Assembly: GCA_902810075.1 (NCBI GenBank)
Contig: LR778135.1
Span: 1,178,001 to 1,242,000 of the forward strand
From: Ruminococcaceae bacterium BL-6
GTDB lineage: Bacteria > Bacillota > Clostridia > Oscillospirales > Acutalibacteraceae
Reading direction: 5' to 3'
DNA length: 64,000 nucleotides
Below the pieces are notes generated by a model. It saw nothing but the letters and a program-made list of their open reading frames with translations, was not told the origin of the DNA and searched no databases. Positions 53,076 to 62,722 of this stretch are shown piece after piece. Every line of letters begins with the position of its first letter. The first letter of the stretch is position 1. The position numbers and the translations under genes are program-made.

Positions 53076-54686
53076 TCTGTTAGAGCATATTTCTGCTCCC
53101 GGCGATATCAAAAATCTGAATTTGGAACAGCCGGGGCAGCTGGCGGATGAAATCCGGAAATGCATCGTCGGGACCGTTTCCGTGACGGGCGGGCACCTGG
53201 CTTCCAATCTGGGTGTGGTGGAGCTCACCCTTGCGCTTCATTATGTCTTTGATTCCCCAAGGGATAAAATCATCTGGTTTGTGGGGCACCAGTCTTATCC
53301 CCACAAACTGATTACGGGGAGAAGAGAAAAATTCGGGACGCTCCGGCAACTCGGCGGCGTGTCCGGATTTCCCAAAACCGGGGAGAGCGAACACGATGTG
53401 TTCGACACGGGACACAGCAGCACATCCCTCTCCGCCGCGCTGGGATTTGCGAGGGCAAGGGATATCAAAAAAGAAAAATATTCGGTTATCGCCGTGATCG
53501 GAGACGGAGCGCTGACCGGCGGGATGGCTTTCGAGGCGCTGAACGATGCCGGCAGATCGCTCAACAATCTGATCGTGGTTTTGAACGACAACCATTTTTC
53601 CATCAGTAAAAACGTGGGAGGCCTTTCCCGATATCTGTCGCAGATGAGGGCGGAGCCTTCCTACTTCCGGGTAAAGGAAACCCTGGAAAGGTTTTTTCAG
53701 GGGGTACCGGTCATCGGCGGCGGCCTTGCCGGCGCGCTGGACAGGATCAAGGGAACCGTTAAATATATCCTGATGCAGAGGACCCTGTTCGAAGAACTGG
53801 GGTTCAATTATTACGGCCCCATCGACGGGCACGACATCAAGGGATTCATCGATATTTTTTCGAAGGTCAGGCTTCTCAAGGGCCACAGCACGCCGTCACC
53901 CTTGCGGCCGGAATGGCGAAGAACGGGATGAAGCCTGTTTTTGCGGTGTACTCTTCTTTTCTGCAGCGGGCTTACGATCAGATTCTCCACGACGTGGCCC
54001 TTCAGGATCTGCATGTGGTGTTCGCAGTGGACCGGGCGGGGATTGTCGGGGAGGACGGCGAAACGCACCAGGGCATTTACGACCTTTCTTTTCTCGGCCA
54101 TATCCCCAACATGACCATCCTTTCCCCGTGCAACGATTGGGAACTGAGAAAGATGCTCCGATACGCCGTCCTGGAACACCACGGTCCGGTCGCGGTTCGG
54201 TATCCCAAAGGGAAAAGCGGGATCCTGCCCGGCATACGGGAGCCTGTCGTCTGGCGGAAAGGGCTGAGGATCTGCAGAGGAAACGACGTCACCATTATCT
54301 CCGTGGGGGATATGGTCGAAACTTCCCTCTGTGTCGCGAACGAGCTGAAAAAGAGGGGAGTCGGCGCCGACCTTATCCATGCGCGGTTTCTCAGGCCTTT
54401 GGATGAAGAGCTGATCCTGGATTCCGCGACCCATACCGGCTGTGTCGTGACGGTCGAGAACCATTGCGTCGCGGGGGGCCTTGGAAGCAGTGTGCTGCAG
54501 CTGCTGAACGAATACGGTGTGAAGGCCGGGGTAAAGATGTTCGGTTTCCCCGATACCTTTGTGGAGCAGGGAAAACGCTCCGATTTGTTTCGGCTGTACC
54601 GCCTGGATGCAGATTCGCTGACGCAGGATATTCTTGTCCTGCTCCGGGAAGCGGATTCCCGCGGACCGGGCATAAGGATCCTGTGA
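53068..54686 (+). pseudogene. dxs: 1-deoxy-D-xylulose-5-phosphate synthase (dxs), internally deleted and frameshifted
   Basis: Part 1 (53068 to about 53891) is a normal DXS thiamine-binding half: SVTGGHLASNLGVVELTLAL, GVSGFPKTGESEHD, GDGALTGGMAFEALN and GPIDGHDIKGF. After SKVRLLKG the sequence jumps, in another frame, to HAVTLAAGMAKNGMKPVFAV and continues normally to 54686 (FLQRAYDQILHD; RAGIVGEDGETHQG). Compared with E. coli DXS about 95 residues are missing, including the catalytic Glu of the IAEQHAV motif. The product cannot be a working DXS. TTG start overlapping yidC. A complete dxs is probably elsewhere. Confidence 0.85.
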
Positions 54687-54713
54687 AACTTTTTTGAAAG
54701 GAGACCGCTCGCC

Positions 54714-55289
54714 GTGCCGGGTTCCAATATCACAAAGCTTGCACTCGCCGGTTCCTTAAAAAAACTGATGGCCGAAAAGCCGTTCGGCAAAATTGGCGTG
54801 GGCGATATTGCCAGGGACTGCGGAGTGACAAGGACTACCTTTTATTATCATTTTAAGGATAAATACGATCTGATGAACTGGATTTACTATACCGAAACCG
54901 TGCCTTTTATGAGTGCCTATCAAAAGATGGAGGACTGGACGGACGGCCTGCGGGATCTGTGCTGTTATATGAGGGAAAACAAGGCCTTTTATTTCAATGC
55001 CATCAACACAACGGGCCAGAATTCCTTTCGGGAGTACCTGCACGACTATATCCGCAGCCTCGCCGCATCGGTGGCCGAAAGCACGGAGGGCGCTCAGTTT
55101 GATGAAAAAAAGTGGGGTTTTATCACGGAGTTCATCGCGGCCTCTTTTGTCAGCCTGATCGTCCAGTGGGTAAATGCCGACATGCAGGAGGATCCGGCCG
55201 TTTTTGTCGCGCACCTCAAAGAGCTTTTCGACGGCAGTGTCATGCGTGAGCTTGAAACGAAAGAAAAAAGAAGGGGAGACGCTGATTAG
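54714..55289 (+). CDS. TetR family regulator (TetR_C_8-like)
   Basis: 191 residues. The DNA-binding part is FGKIGVGDIARDCGVTRTTF and YYHFKDKYDL (about 24-53), followed by a C-terminal domain like that of DhaS-type TetR proteins. GTG start after GAAAGGAGACC. It follows the dxs remnant on the same strand. Confidence 0.85.
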   Translation: MPGSNITKLALAGSLKKLMAEKPFGKIGVGDIARDCGVTRTTFYYHFKDKYDLMNWIYYTETVPFMSAYQKMEDWTDGLRDLCCYMRENKAFYFNAINTTGQNSFREYLHDYIRSLAASVAESTEGAQFDEKKWGFITEFIAASFVSLIVQWVNADMQEDPAVFVAHLKELFDGSVMRELETKEKRRGDAD

Positions 55290-55351
55290 CGGGCCCTTCC
55301 ATTCGCCTGAATTTCAGCCGGGCAGGGGAAAACGGCGGATGCATCGCAGCT

Positions 55352-55858
55352 TCATCCATGGGAATTGAAGCGGATCAGCCTGCATCCCGCGGGGGCGTGA
55401 ATTTTCAGGCTGATCTCCTCTATGTCGCTGTAAATTCCCGTTTCCCGGTTTTCCAGGACCAGATTTTCAATTTGAGGAAGGTCGGCGGGAGAGAAGTCCC
55501 GGAGATCAAAAACCAGGATCCACGGGAACTGCTCTCTCGTCGCTTTTTGTTGCTTCCGAAGCTTCCTCGCCCCGTAAATCAGGCTGCTGTATCCCAGGTT
55601 CAGGCCGACCGTCTTCAACGTTTTGCGATCGATATCGTCGAGGACCCGCAGCATCAGATGGTTGTAAGAATTTCTTGGGTCACAGACGACTTTTTGGGCG
55701 CAGTTGAAGAACCATTTTTGATTTTTGCTCTGTGCAAACATCTGTCCCAGATCGATCAGCTTCCGGATTTCCCTTCCGGTATTTCCCGCCATGGCATCCA
55801 TGGGTTTGCTGACCGCCCAATCGATTGTCTGTCTGACCAGCCTGTGACGCAATTCCAA
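55352..55858 (-). CDS. Protein resembling the N-terminal domain of a radical SAM protein, without the SAM domain
   Basis: 168 residues. The layout (WAVSKPMDAMAGNTGREIRK, then PRNSYNHLMLRVLDDIDRKT, then LRKQQKATREQFPWILVFDL) parallels residues 15-115 of the radical SAM protein at 60440 (NWYQLIMKIYELDPATR; EKNREKYGCNIPWTILLDPT). It ends soon after, and there is no CxxxCxxC cluster. It may be a truncated relative or an independent domain protein. The similarity is by eye only. Confidence 0.4.
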   Translation of the reverse strand: MELRHRLVRQTIDWAVSKPMDAMAGNTGREIRKLIDLGQMFAQSKNQKWFFNCAQKVVCDPRNSYNHLMLRVLDDIDRKTLKTVGLNLGYSSLIYGARKLRKQQKATREQFPWILVFDLRDFSPADLPQIENLVLENRETGIYSDIEEISLKIHAPAGCRLIRFNSHG

Positions 55859-56172
55859 GATTTCAGCCTCCCTGTTTTCTCTTTCTGCAAATTATTTGAT
55901 ACGGCATTTCCAGCCAGTTTCTGCTCCTCCCGCCTCGGCGGGGAGCCAGCTCTTCGCAATCATAAGCGGAATTGCTATATAAATACATTTTAGTCGATCA
56001 CGTGGAGACGCTCTATTGGCAAATCGGTGCCTGTGTAAGATTTTCTTACACAGGCACCGATTTGTCCGGCAACCGGCAAAAAATGCCGTGCCGCCAATAA
56101 GAACTGGACAGCGGGGGAAGGGGCTTCCTCGTCCAAAAAGCCATGGGGAACGGCGGTTTCGAAGCACTGGGC
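55859..56172. other. Intergenic region with a dispersed palindrome
   Basis: About 310 bp between two reverse-strand genes. It contains the palindrome at 56020-56064 and no supported ORF. Confidence 0.5.
56020..56064. repeat. Perfect 21-bp palindrome with GCCTGTGTAAGA core
   Basis: The arms 56020-56040 and 56044-56064 are exact complements around a 3-nt loop. The core GCCTGTGTAA/TTACACAGGC recurs in the palindrome at 60268-60314, whose outer arms differ. Confidence 0.8.
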
Positions 56173-57219
56173 TTACGGATCCGCCGTACTTTTCTGTTTG
56201 TCCTTCCACCCTTTTCCGATCCCGGAAAAGGGTGCGCAGATCAGGATCACAAAATAATAAGAAATCGCCCTCCAGAGCAGGTCGGCGGATTTTATGGTCT
56301 GCGGGGTAAAGAAGGAGGAAAAAAACGTATAGAAGCTTGTTTCCGCGGCCCCGGCAGAGCCGGGAAGCGGGAAAAGGGAAGACACCATCATGACGAAAGC
56401 CTGATAACAGATCATCTGGATGACGGAAGCCCGGCCGATGTCGAATGCGCGGAAGATACAGTAAGGGACCAGAAAAATCGCGGTGAGCTGCAAAAAGGTG
56501 AGGAAATATGTCTTTCCCAGAAGCCGGAAGTTCCGGAAGATCTGCCGGTTGCTCTGATGAAAGAAGTCCACCTGTTTTTCCCAGGCCGGAATCACGCCGT
56601 GATGTTTTTTTACAATGGGAAGCCGGCTGACCCACTCGAGCAGCTTATGCGTCAGCTTCCGGTCGAATGATATCAGCAGCAGAAAGACCGCGGCGGCCAC
56701 TTGAACTGCAAAACCGACATAAGTCAGCCCCCACATGGTCGGGGGCAGCAGGTTCCTGAAAAAATGGATCTGAAGAAAAATTGCCAGCAGGCTGTATAAG
56801 GTGATGCCGGTCTGATACACAAAAAATTTTTGGACCAGCGCGGAGGTCGCGCTGCCGGGGTCGATCCCCTGCCGGTCTGCCAGATAGATCTGCATGGGCT
56901 GGCCTCCGCTTTGAAACGGGGTGATCGCGCTGTAAAAATGGCCGGCCAGACAGACCTTCACGGCGGCGGGGAAGCGATAATCTGTTGCCCTGTTCCTGAT
57001 AAAAAGATAAATCAGACAGGCGTCAAGAAATAAGTCCGCCAGCATGCAGAAGATCGCCAGGACGATCCATCTTGCCTGAAATCGATGGAGCTGCTGCAGC
57101 AGTGTGATCAGGCCGTTTTCCGAAAGACAGAAATAAAGCAGGATCCCAAGCGAAAACAATATGGACACAAGGCTGAAAATATTTTTCCAGCCGATCTGTT
57201 TCCCGAATATCCGAGGCAT
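56173..57219 (-). CDS. MprF N-terminal/UPF0104-like membrane protein (LPG synthase transmembrane family)
   Basis: 348 residues with about eight membrane helices. The family elements are FYSAITPFQSGGQPMQIYLA (about 93-112) and a C-terminal SSLFPLPGSAGAAETSFY. The domain matches the flippase part of MprF but has no lysyl-transferase domain, so it probably moves a lipid or works with a separate synthase. ATG 57219 follows AGGAGG at 7 bp; upstream in-frame codons are not needed. Reverse strand, downstream of the CmpB-like gene. Confidence 0.82.
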   Translation of the reverse strand: MPRIFGKQIGWKNIFSLVSILFSLGILLYFCLSENGLITLLQQLHRFQARWIVLAIFCMLADLFLDACLIYLFIRNRATDYRFPAAVKVCLAGHFYSAITPFQSGGQPMQIYLADRQGIDPGSATSALVQKFFVYQTGITLYSLLAIFLQIHFFRNLLPPTMWGLTYVGFAVQVAAAVFLLLISFDRKLTHKLLEWVSRLPIVKKHHGVIPAWEKQVDFFHQSNRQIFRNFRLLGKTYFLTFLQLTAIFLVPYCIFRAFDIGRASVIQMICYQAFVMMVSSLFPLPGSAGAAETSFYTFFSSFFTPQTIKSADLLWRAISYYFVILICAPFSGIGKGWKDKQKSTADP

Positions 57220-57254
57220 TTTCCACCTCCTGTCAGGGGAAGGAATCATGGACC

Positions 57255-58010
57255 TCAATCCTTCCCTGACCCCCTTAGAATGATTTTCAGTTTTTGCCAC
57301 GCCTTGCTATAGTTTATGGATTTGAGCTTTGGAAATACGCTCAACATTCGTTTTGTCCGGCTCCTGCCGAAATGGAGCAGCGATCCAAACGGGCCGTCCC
57401 CATAGCCGGCGCTCCCGAAGAAACTGCCTCCCTTGCACAGGCCCGCGAGCGCGGCATACGGCGTCAGCCGCGCCGCGATTTCCTCCAGCCGGTTGTCCGG
57501 CGGGAGAAGCCTGCGCAGGGTTGCATACAGATCCACCTCTATCACGGCGAGAATTACGAGCGCCGCCAGGATCTGGACCTGCTCCGGCACGCTGTACGTC
57601 CACATCGCGACGACGGGGTGAATGTATTTTACCAGCAGAACGGATAAAAATCCGAAGGCGAGGCCGTTCGAAAGACAGATCCGGCCCCGGAGTTGGAAGC
57701 GGTGGTCCGAATAATCCCACCATTTTAAGTGGAACAGCTTTTCCAGCAGAGCACCGGTAAAATATTCCACCGTGCAGTCGAGCACCGTGCCGGCTATAAA
57801 AATCAGAAGGATGTGATCTGTTTTCTGATACAGAAATATGATGGAAGTGAGCGCTCCAAATCCATACACCGGGCAGACCGGCCCTTTCAAAAAACCCCGG
57901 TTGACCGGTTTGTTCTCGTAAAGGGAGCATACGGCGGATTCGATTCCCCATCCGATAGAGCTATATGTAATCAGCCATAGAAAACATGTTGAAATTGCAG
58001 ACGCAGACAT
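57255..58010 (-). CDS. CmpB-like putative ABC transporter permease (PF06541 type)
   Basis: 251 residues with about five helices in residues 1-160: FLWLITYSSIGWGIESAVCS, NRGFLKGPVCPVYGFGAL, FIAGTVLDCTVEYFTGALLE and FHLKWWDYSDHRFQLRGRIC. These are typical of the clostridial CmpB family annotated as putative ABC transporter permeases. No ATPase partner is adjacent. Function unknown. 35 bp upstream of the MprF-like gene. Confidence 0.8.
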   Translation of the reverse strand: MSASAISTCFLWLITYSSIGWGIESAVCSLYENKPVNRGFLKGPVCPVYGFGALTSIIFLYQKTDHILLIFIAGTVLDCTVEYFTGALLEKLFHLKWWDYSDHRFQLRGRICLSNGLAFGFLSVLLVKYIHPVVAMWTYSVPEQVQILAALVILAVIEVDLYATLRRLLPPDNRLEEIAARLTPYAALAGLCKGGSFFGSAGYGDGPFGSLLHFGRSRTKRMLSVFPKLKSINYSKAWQKLKIILRGSGKD

Positions 58011-58160
58011 AAGATCTCTCCTATTTGTTCCTTTCAGTCAACGAAAATCCGCGATTGCCTCATCTGCGGAACATCGCTTCCGTTTCCTTTCAAGGCTCGC
58101 AATTTAGGCAAGGCGGCAAAACGCTTCCGGGCGGCTGAGGGGTGTGGGGGACACGGCCTT

Positions 58161-59273
58161 TTATCTGCGGGTTGCCCGCAGGTTCCTGACGGCAAGATGG
58201 AACAGCAGCCCGATCGTCTGTAAAACAAAATATCTTGTCTCTTCATCCATTTCCCGCACCGCCCCCAGAGCGGCAGCGGCTTTTTCCTGCCAGTGGTCGG
58301 TCAGGTCGTAAATCGTTTTGGCATCGGTTGCTTTGATCACTTCATAGAGGGTGTTGATAAACGTCTCCCGTTTCCGGTCGTCCAGGGAATCGGCCCACAA
58401 ATTCAGCGTTTCGTCCATAAACATGGCGCTGCTGTTCACCGCCCCCACCGATACGAAGTTCCCGTTTTCCACCGCCCATGAAAACGGATCGTGCTGCATC
58501 AGCCCGATGCGGTTGCTTTTTACGACGGTATATGTTTCGGAATGCTGCAGAAGCATCCCGACCATCGCGGACTGCGGGAGGGTTTTGTGGATTCTGTCCC
58601 TGATCCGCGCGTATTCCGGGCTTTGCAGAAACTCTTCCCGGAAGCCGGGCCCGTCGTGGCTGAACACCTCGATGATTCGTTCCTGAACATCCGGCTCGCA
58701 TGCGGCGGAGGAATAGACGGCGATGTTGCCGCCCTTGGAGTGTCCGCCCACCCGGATGCCGCAGGAGAACTCACGTCCGGCAAGGTTCAGATATGCAGCC
58801 CCCTCCTGCTGGGAAGGAACGGGGGTCAGGAACGCCATATTGAAATCTTCCTTCCAGCCCACAAAGGTGGAATCCGTCCCGCGATACGCGGCATAGACCG
58901 TTCCATCCCCCGGCAGGCAGGTGACGGCGGAAAACTGCTTTTCTTCCTCAAAATTGAGCCGGTTTACATAAAAGGTCAGCCCGGTCTTTCGAAAGCGCGG
59001 GCTCTGTGCCAGCGCGGAGAAAAGCTTTCGGTTGCTCTCGCCGTCCCTCACATCCCGGAACAGCGTGTCGGGCGTTCCGCGGCCTGCGATCTCTTCGATC
59101 GTAACCGGAGCCCCGTGGACGGAATCCGGGACGATCCCGTCAAAATGAAGGTAGGAAAGCTGGGAAAGGACCAGGCTGTCCACCGCTGTGAAAGCCCTGC
59201 TTGAAAAAGGTTCTCTTTCCCCGGCGACGTAATCGATGATGTTTTCTGTGGAAGTGGGGCCGATTTTTAACAT
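58161..59273 (-). CDS. DUF2974/Mbeg1-like serine hydrolase (lipase-like)
   Basis: 370 residues of an alpha/beta hydrolase. An N-terminal segment (NIIDYVAGEREPFSSRAFT) is typical of the Mbeg1-like family. VYAAYRGTDSTFVGWKEDFN holds the oxyanion region, GGHSKGGNIAVYSS the nucleophile Ser, and FSHDGPGF a likely acid region. Probably cytoplasmic and lipase-like; substrate unknown. The reading frame overlaps the TetR stop region by 7 bp, so they form an operon with TetR first. Confidence 0.82.
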   Translation of the reverse strand: MLKIGPTSTENIIDYVAGEREPFSSRAFTAVDSLVLSQLSYLHFDGIVPDSVHGAPVTIEEIAGRGTPDTLFRDVRDGESNRKLFSALAQSPRFRKTGLTFYVNRLNFEEEKQFSAVTCLPGDGTVYAAYRGTDSTFVGWKEDFNMAFLTPVPSQQEGAAYLNLAGREFSCGIRVGGHSKGGNIAVYSSAACEPDVQERIIEVFSHDGPGFREEFLQSPEYARIRDRIHKTLPQSAMVGMLLQHSETYTVVKSNRIGLMQHDPFSWAVENGNFVSVGAVNSSAMFMDETLNLWADSLDDRKRETFINTLYEVIKATDAKTIYDLTDHWQEKAAAALGAVREMDEETRYFVLQTIGLLFHLAVRNLRATRR

Positions 59274-59872
59274 TTAGAGAAATTTTCCCCTCCGTTGACT
59301 GTATTCAGGCTGTTCAGCGCCAAAGCCCCCGCGATCCGGGATACCTGCGCCAGCGACATTTTTCGCTCCGAACTCACCCATTCCCAGTAGATGGACAGAA
59401 TCCCCGACACGATGAACTCCATGGTAAAGGACAGGAACTCTTTGCCGGACTTCATTTGATCATGGAGATTGTCCATGATTCTGTCCTTCAGGGCATCCTT
59501 TATCTTTTCCCAGAAATGGCCCGCCGATTGCGACCGGACCAGATATTTATAAAAATCGAAGTCCCCGCTGATGACCTCGGTAAGCTTCTGGAAAAAAGGA
59601 TAGGGATCCCGCAAAGTCCTGCTGATCTCGCAGCCTTTTAAAACTCCGTACAATTGATCCACCAAATCGTTCTGAATGTCGTCGAGGACCGCATTCACGT
59701 CTTTATAATGGGAATAAAACGTCTTGCGGTTGATGTCGGCCTTTTCCGCGATTTCCTTGATGGTGATGCTGTCGGCGTCTTCCTCGGCGATCAGCTTCAT
59801 CAGGATCCGCTTGATCGCCATCCGGGTCCGAACGCAGCGTCTGTCCTGGCTGCCCGATTCCAAGGTTTTCAT
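59267..59872 (-). CDS. TetR family regulator upstream of the lipase-like gene
   Basis: 201 residues. DNA-binding region ITIKEIAEKADINRKTFYSH followed by YKDVNAVLDDI (about 36-66), and a C-terminal helical domain. It overlaps the lipase-like gene by 7 bp and probably controls it. Its start lacks a strong ribosome-binding site. Confidence 0.82.
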   Translation of the reverse strand: MKTLESGSQDRRCVRTRMAIKRILMKLIAEEDADSITIKEIAEKADINRKTFYSHYKDVNAVLDDIQNDLVDQLYGVLKGCEISRTLRDPYPFFQKLTEVISGDFDFYKYLVRSQSAGHFWEKIKDALKDRIMDNLHDQMKSGKEFLSFTMEFIVSGILSIYWEWVSSERKMSLAQVSRIAGALALNSLNTVNGGENFSKC

Positions 59873-59990
59873 GGTTTCACCCGTTCCGTTTGAAATCTGC
59901 TCATTTTTTCAGCAGTGAAATTGATAATGACATTATAAGATACATATGAGTAAAAAGCAACAGATGAGTATTATAAATTTTCTTTTTTGA

Positions 59991-60156
59991 TTAGGGCTTG
60001 TCTGTAAAATCCAAAGTCTTGTCTGTTTCGGCTAAAATCGCGCCTGCCTGCGTCAAAAATGCTCGGAATCCGGAAAGGATTCCTGCGCTTTTTTCCTTGC
60101 CAGCCACAATTTTATCTCGAAAATCCGTCGATTTTTAATTTACAAACAAGGCCTAA
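59991..60156. repeat. Candidate MITE or insertion remnant, 166 bp
   Basis: The ends TTAGGGCTTGTCTGTAAA and TTTACAAACAAGGCCTAA are inverted repeats with 16 of 18 matches. No ORF lies inside; it also contains a GGAATCC ... GGATTCC hairpin. The ends begin TTA and end TAA, as if a TA or TTA target was used. Confidence 0.5.
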
Positions 60157-60267
60157 TCCACAGTTTCCTCAGCCTGAAATTTTCTGCGTCCGGAAAATTT
60201 ATTGTGCCCGTTTTGTCCGGTTTTTATGGAAAAGAAGCGATAAAGGCTCTTCCTGATGACGCAGCTT

Positions 60268-60314
60268 ACAGAATCATGCCTGTGTAAAGAAACCTTACAC
60301 AGGCATGATTCTGT
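60268..60314. repeat. Perfect 20-bp palindrome with GCCTGTGTAA core
   Basis: ACAGAATCATGCCTGTGTAA and its exact complement flank a 7-nt loop. It shares the core with the palindrome at 56020 and lies 126 bp before the radical SAM gene. No T-run. Confidence 0.8.
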
Positions 60315-60439
60315 TCATAGAGCATATTTTTATTTTAGGTTACAATGAAAAACGCACCGGAAAGCGTCTGTTCCTGGCCGGGGCGCCTCCAATGCTGCAT
60401 CGGATGGAGGTAAATACTCAGATATAAGGAGACGGTTAT

Positions 60440-61822
60440 ATGGGTTTCAGCGAGAAAATAAAAGAATTCGGTTTTCATCAGGCGGTAAACTATCTGGAAA
60501 AAGATCCGGAAACCAATATCCCAAAGCTGCTGGGGCTTGTGGAACGGGTGATCCCCAAGGAGGAGTTCGACGTACAGAGAGAGGCCGTCCGGAACGCCAT
60601 TGAACGAAAGGACAACTGGTATCAGCTGATCATGAAGATCTACGAGCTGGATCCTGCGACGAGGGTGGCCTTCTTCCGGAACTTTATCCTGAACGAGAAT
60701 ATTTTTGGATGGCCGGAGCAGGAGAAAAACCGGGAAAAATACGGCTGCAACATCCCCTGGACCATTCTGCTGGACCCGACTTCCGCCTGCAACCTCCACT
60801 GCACGGGATGCTGGGCCGCCGAATACGGCCATAAGCTGAACCTGAGCTATGAGGATATCGACTCCATCATCGAGCAGGGGAAAGAGCTGGGGGTATACAT
60901 GTACATCTATACCGGAGGCGAGCCGCTGGTGCGGAAAAACGACCTGATCCGGCTGTGCGAGAAGCATTCCGACTGCATTTTTCTTTGCTTCACCAACTCC
61001 ACGCTGATCGACGAGGACTTCTGCAGGGAAATGCTGCGCGTAAAGAACTTTATTCCCTCGATCAGCCTGGAGGGCTTTGAGAAAGCCAACGACAGCCGCC
61101 GGGGCAAGGGCGTATACGCCAAGGTGATGGATGCCATGCGCCTGCTCAAGGAGCATAAACTGCCCTTTGGAATTTCCGTCTGCTATACCAGCGCCAATTA
61201 CAACGACGTCAGCAGCGAGGAATTTTACGATCAGATCATCGATATGGGCGCGCTGTTCGTATGGTTCTTCCATTACATGCCGGTTGGCAAGGGAGCGGTC
61301 CCCGAACTGATGGTGACCCCCGAGCAGCGCGTGCACGTGTATGAGCGGATTCGGGCTTTCCGCAGCACCAAGCCCATTTTCGCGATGGATTTTCAGAATG
61401 ACGCGGAATACGTGGGGGGCTGCATCGCCGGCGGACGGCGCTATCTGCACATCAACGCAGCCGGCGATGTGGATCCATGCGTGTTTATCCATTATTCCAA
61501 TGTCAATATCCACAACACCACCCTGCTGGAGGCCCTTCAGTCCCCGATTTTTATGGCGTACCACGACGGGATCCCCTTCAACGGCAATATGCTGAGGCCA
61601 TGCCCCATGCTGGAAAATCCCACGATTCTGCCCGAGCTTGTGAAAAGGACCGGGGCCCATTCGACCGACCTGGAAACCCCGGAAAAGCCCGAGGAGCTGT
61701 GCGCAAAAACGGCCCCGTATGCCGAACGCTGGGCACCCGTTGCGGAGCAGATTTGGAATGGAAAAAACGCCGCCTGCGGCGGGGACTGTTCGCAGTGCCC
61801 GGAGGAAAAACGGGGCGTGTGA
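60440..61822 (+). CDS. Radical SAM protein with SPASM-like C-terminus
   Basis: 460 residues. An N-terminal helical domain (1-100) precedes the 4Fe-4S motif CNLHCTGC (Cys117, Cys121, Cys124). SAM-binding GGEPL follows (YIYTGGEPLVRKNDL). The C-terminal part has CIAGGRRYLHINAAGDVDPC and a final cysteine group (CGGDCSQCP), probably binding auxiliary clusters. Substrate unknown. degV follows 1 bp later, then a convergent TetR and an MMPL transporter. ATG after AAGGAGACG. Confidence 0.88.
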   Translation: MGFSEKIKEFGFHQAVNYLEKDPETNIPKLLGLVERVIPKEEFDVQREAVRNAIERKDNWYQLIMKIYELDPATRVAFFRNFILNENIFGWPEQEKNREKYGCNIPWTILLDPTSACNLHCTGCWAAEYGHKLNLSYEDIDSIIEQGKELGVYMYIYTGGEPLVRKNDLIRLCEKHSDCIFLCFTNSTLIDEDFCREMLRVKNFIPSISLEGFEKANDSRRGKGVYAKVMDAMRLLKEHKLPFGISVCYTSANYNDVSSEEFYDQIIDMGALFVWFFHYMPVGKGAVPELMVTPEQRVHVYERIRAFRSTKPIFAMDFQNDAEYVGGCIAGGRRYLHINAAGDVDPCVFIHYSNVNIHNTTLLEALQSPIFMAYHDGIPFNGNMLRPCPMLENPTILPELVKRTGAHSTDLETPEKPEELCAKTAPYAERWAPVAEQIWNGKNAACGGDCSQCPEEKRGV

Positions 61823-61823
61823 C

Positions 61824-62722
61824 ATGTGTTACCAGATCATCACCGATGCGACGGCCGATATGGACTGGGCGCTCTGGGATGCCGCGGTGATTCCGATGGA
61901 AGTGATGGTCGGCCGGCAACTGTATCGCTATGGGCCTGAGGAAGATTTATCCGTCGAAAATTTTTACGATGCCCTTCGCCGCGGCGCAAGAGCATCTACC
62001 TCGCAGGTCACCATCGATACTTACAGCTGTATTTTTGAGAAATATCTGCGGGAAGGGGCGGACATCCTGTATCTCTCTTTTTTCTCGGGGATGTCCGGGA
62101 CGTTCCAGTCGGCCTGCATCAGCGCCGCGGAATTGCGGCAGCGTTACCCAAAGCGGAAGATTCTCTGCGTCGATACGCGGTCCGCTTCAATTAAAGAGGG
62201 GTTTCTGGTATATGAAGCCGCGCGCAGAAAGGCGGAGGGAATGGGGCTCGAAGCGCTGGCCGACTGGGCTGCCGGACAGGTCGGGCGTGTGCGCTGCCGA
62301 TTCCTTGTGGACGATCTCAATACGCTGAAGAGAGGGGGCCGCATTTCACCTGCGACAGCCCTGATGGGGACGACGCTTCAGATCAAGCCGCTTCTCACCA
62401 TCAACGGAAACGGAAGATTAGAGCTGGTCGGGAAGGTCCGCGGACGAAGGCGGGCGATCAATTCCCTGCTCGACTATTACGCCCGGAACTCGGGACGGGA
62501 AGGGCCTGTGCTGATCGGCCATGGGGATTGCCGGCCGGATGCGGATGGGCTGGCCCAACAGGTCAAAATGCGCTTTCCGGGGCGCGGGTGCTGATCGTGC
62601 CCGTCGGGCCTGTCATCGGGGCGCATACCGGCCCGGATATGCTCTCCATTGCCTTTTGGGGAGCGGAACAGGAGCCTGACGGGAAATGGGCGCATCCATG
62701 GCATGCGGATGCTATTGAATGA
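61824..62722 (+). pseudogene. degV: DegV family fatty-acid-binding protein gene with a frameshift
   Basis: Residues 1-255 are DegV-like: YQIITDATADMDWALWDAAV, ASTSQVTIDTY, SFFSGMSGTFQSACISA, VDTRSASIKEG and VDDLNTLKRGGRIS. Near 62580 the frame is lost (PGRGC then stop). The expected ending, VLIVPVGPVIGAHTGPDML, continues in the next frame to 62722. One missing base in a G-rich run explains it; a sequencing error is possible. Its last bases overlap the convergent TetR gene. Confidence 0.8.
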
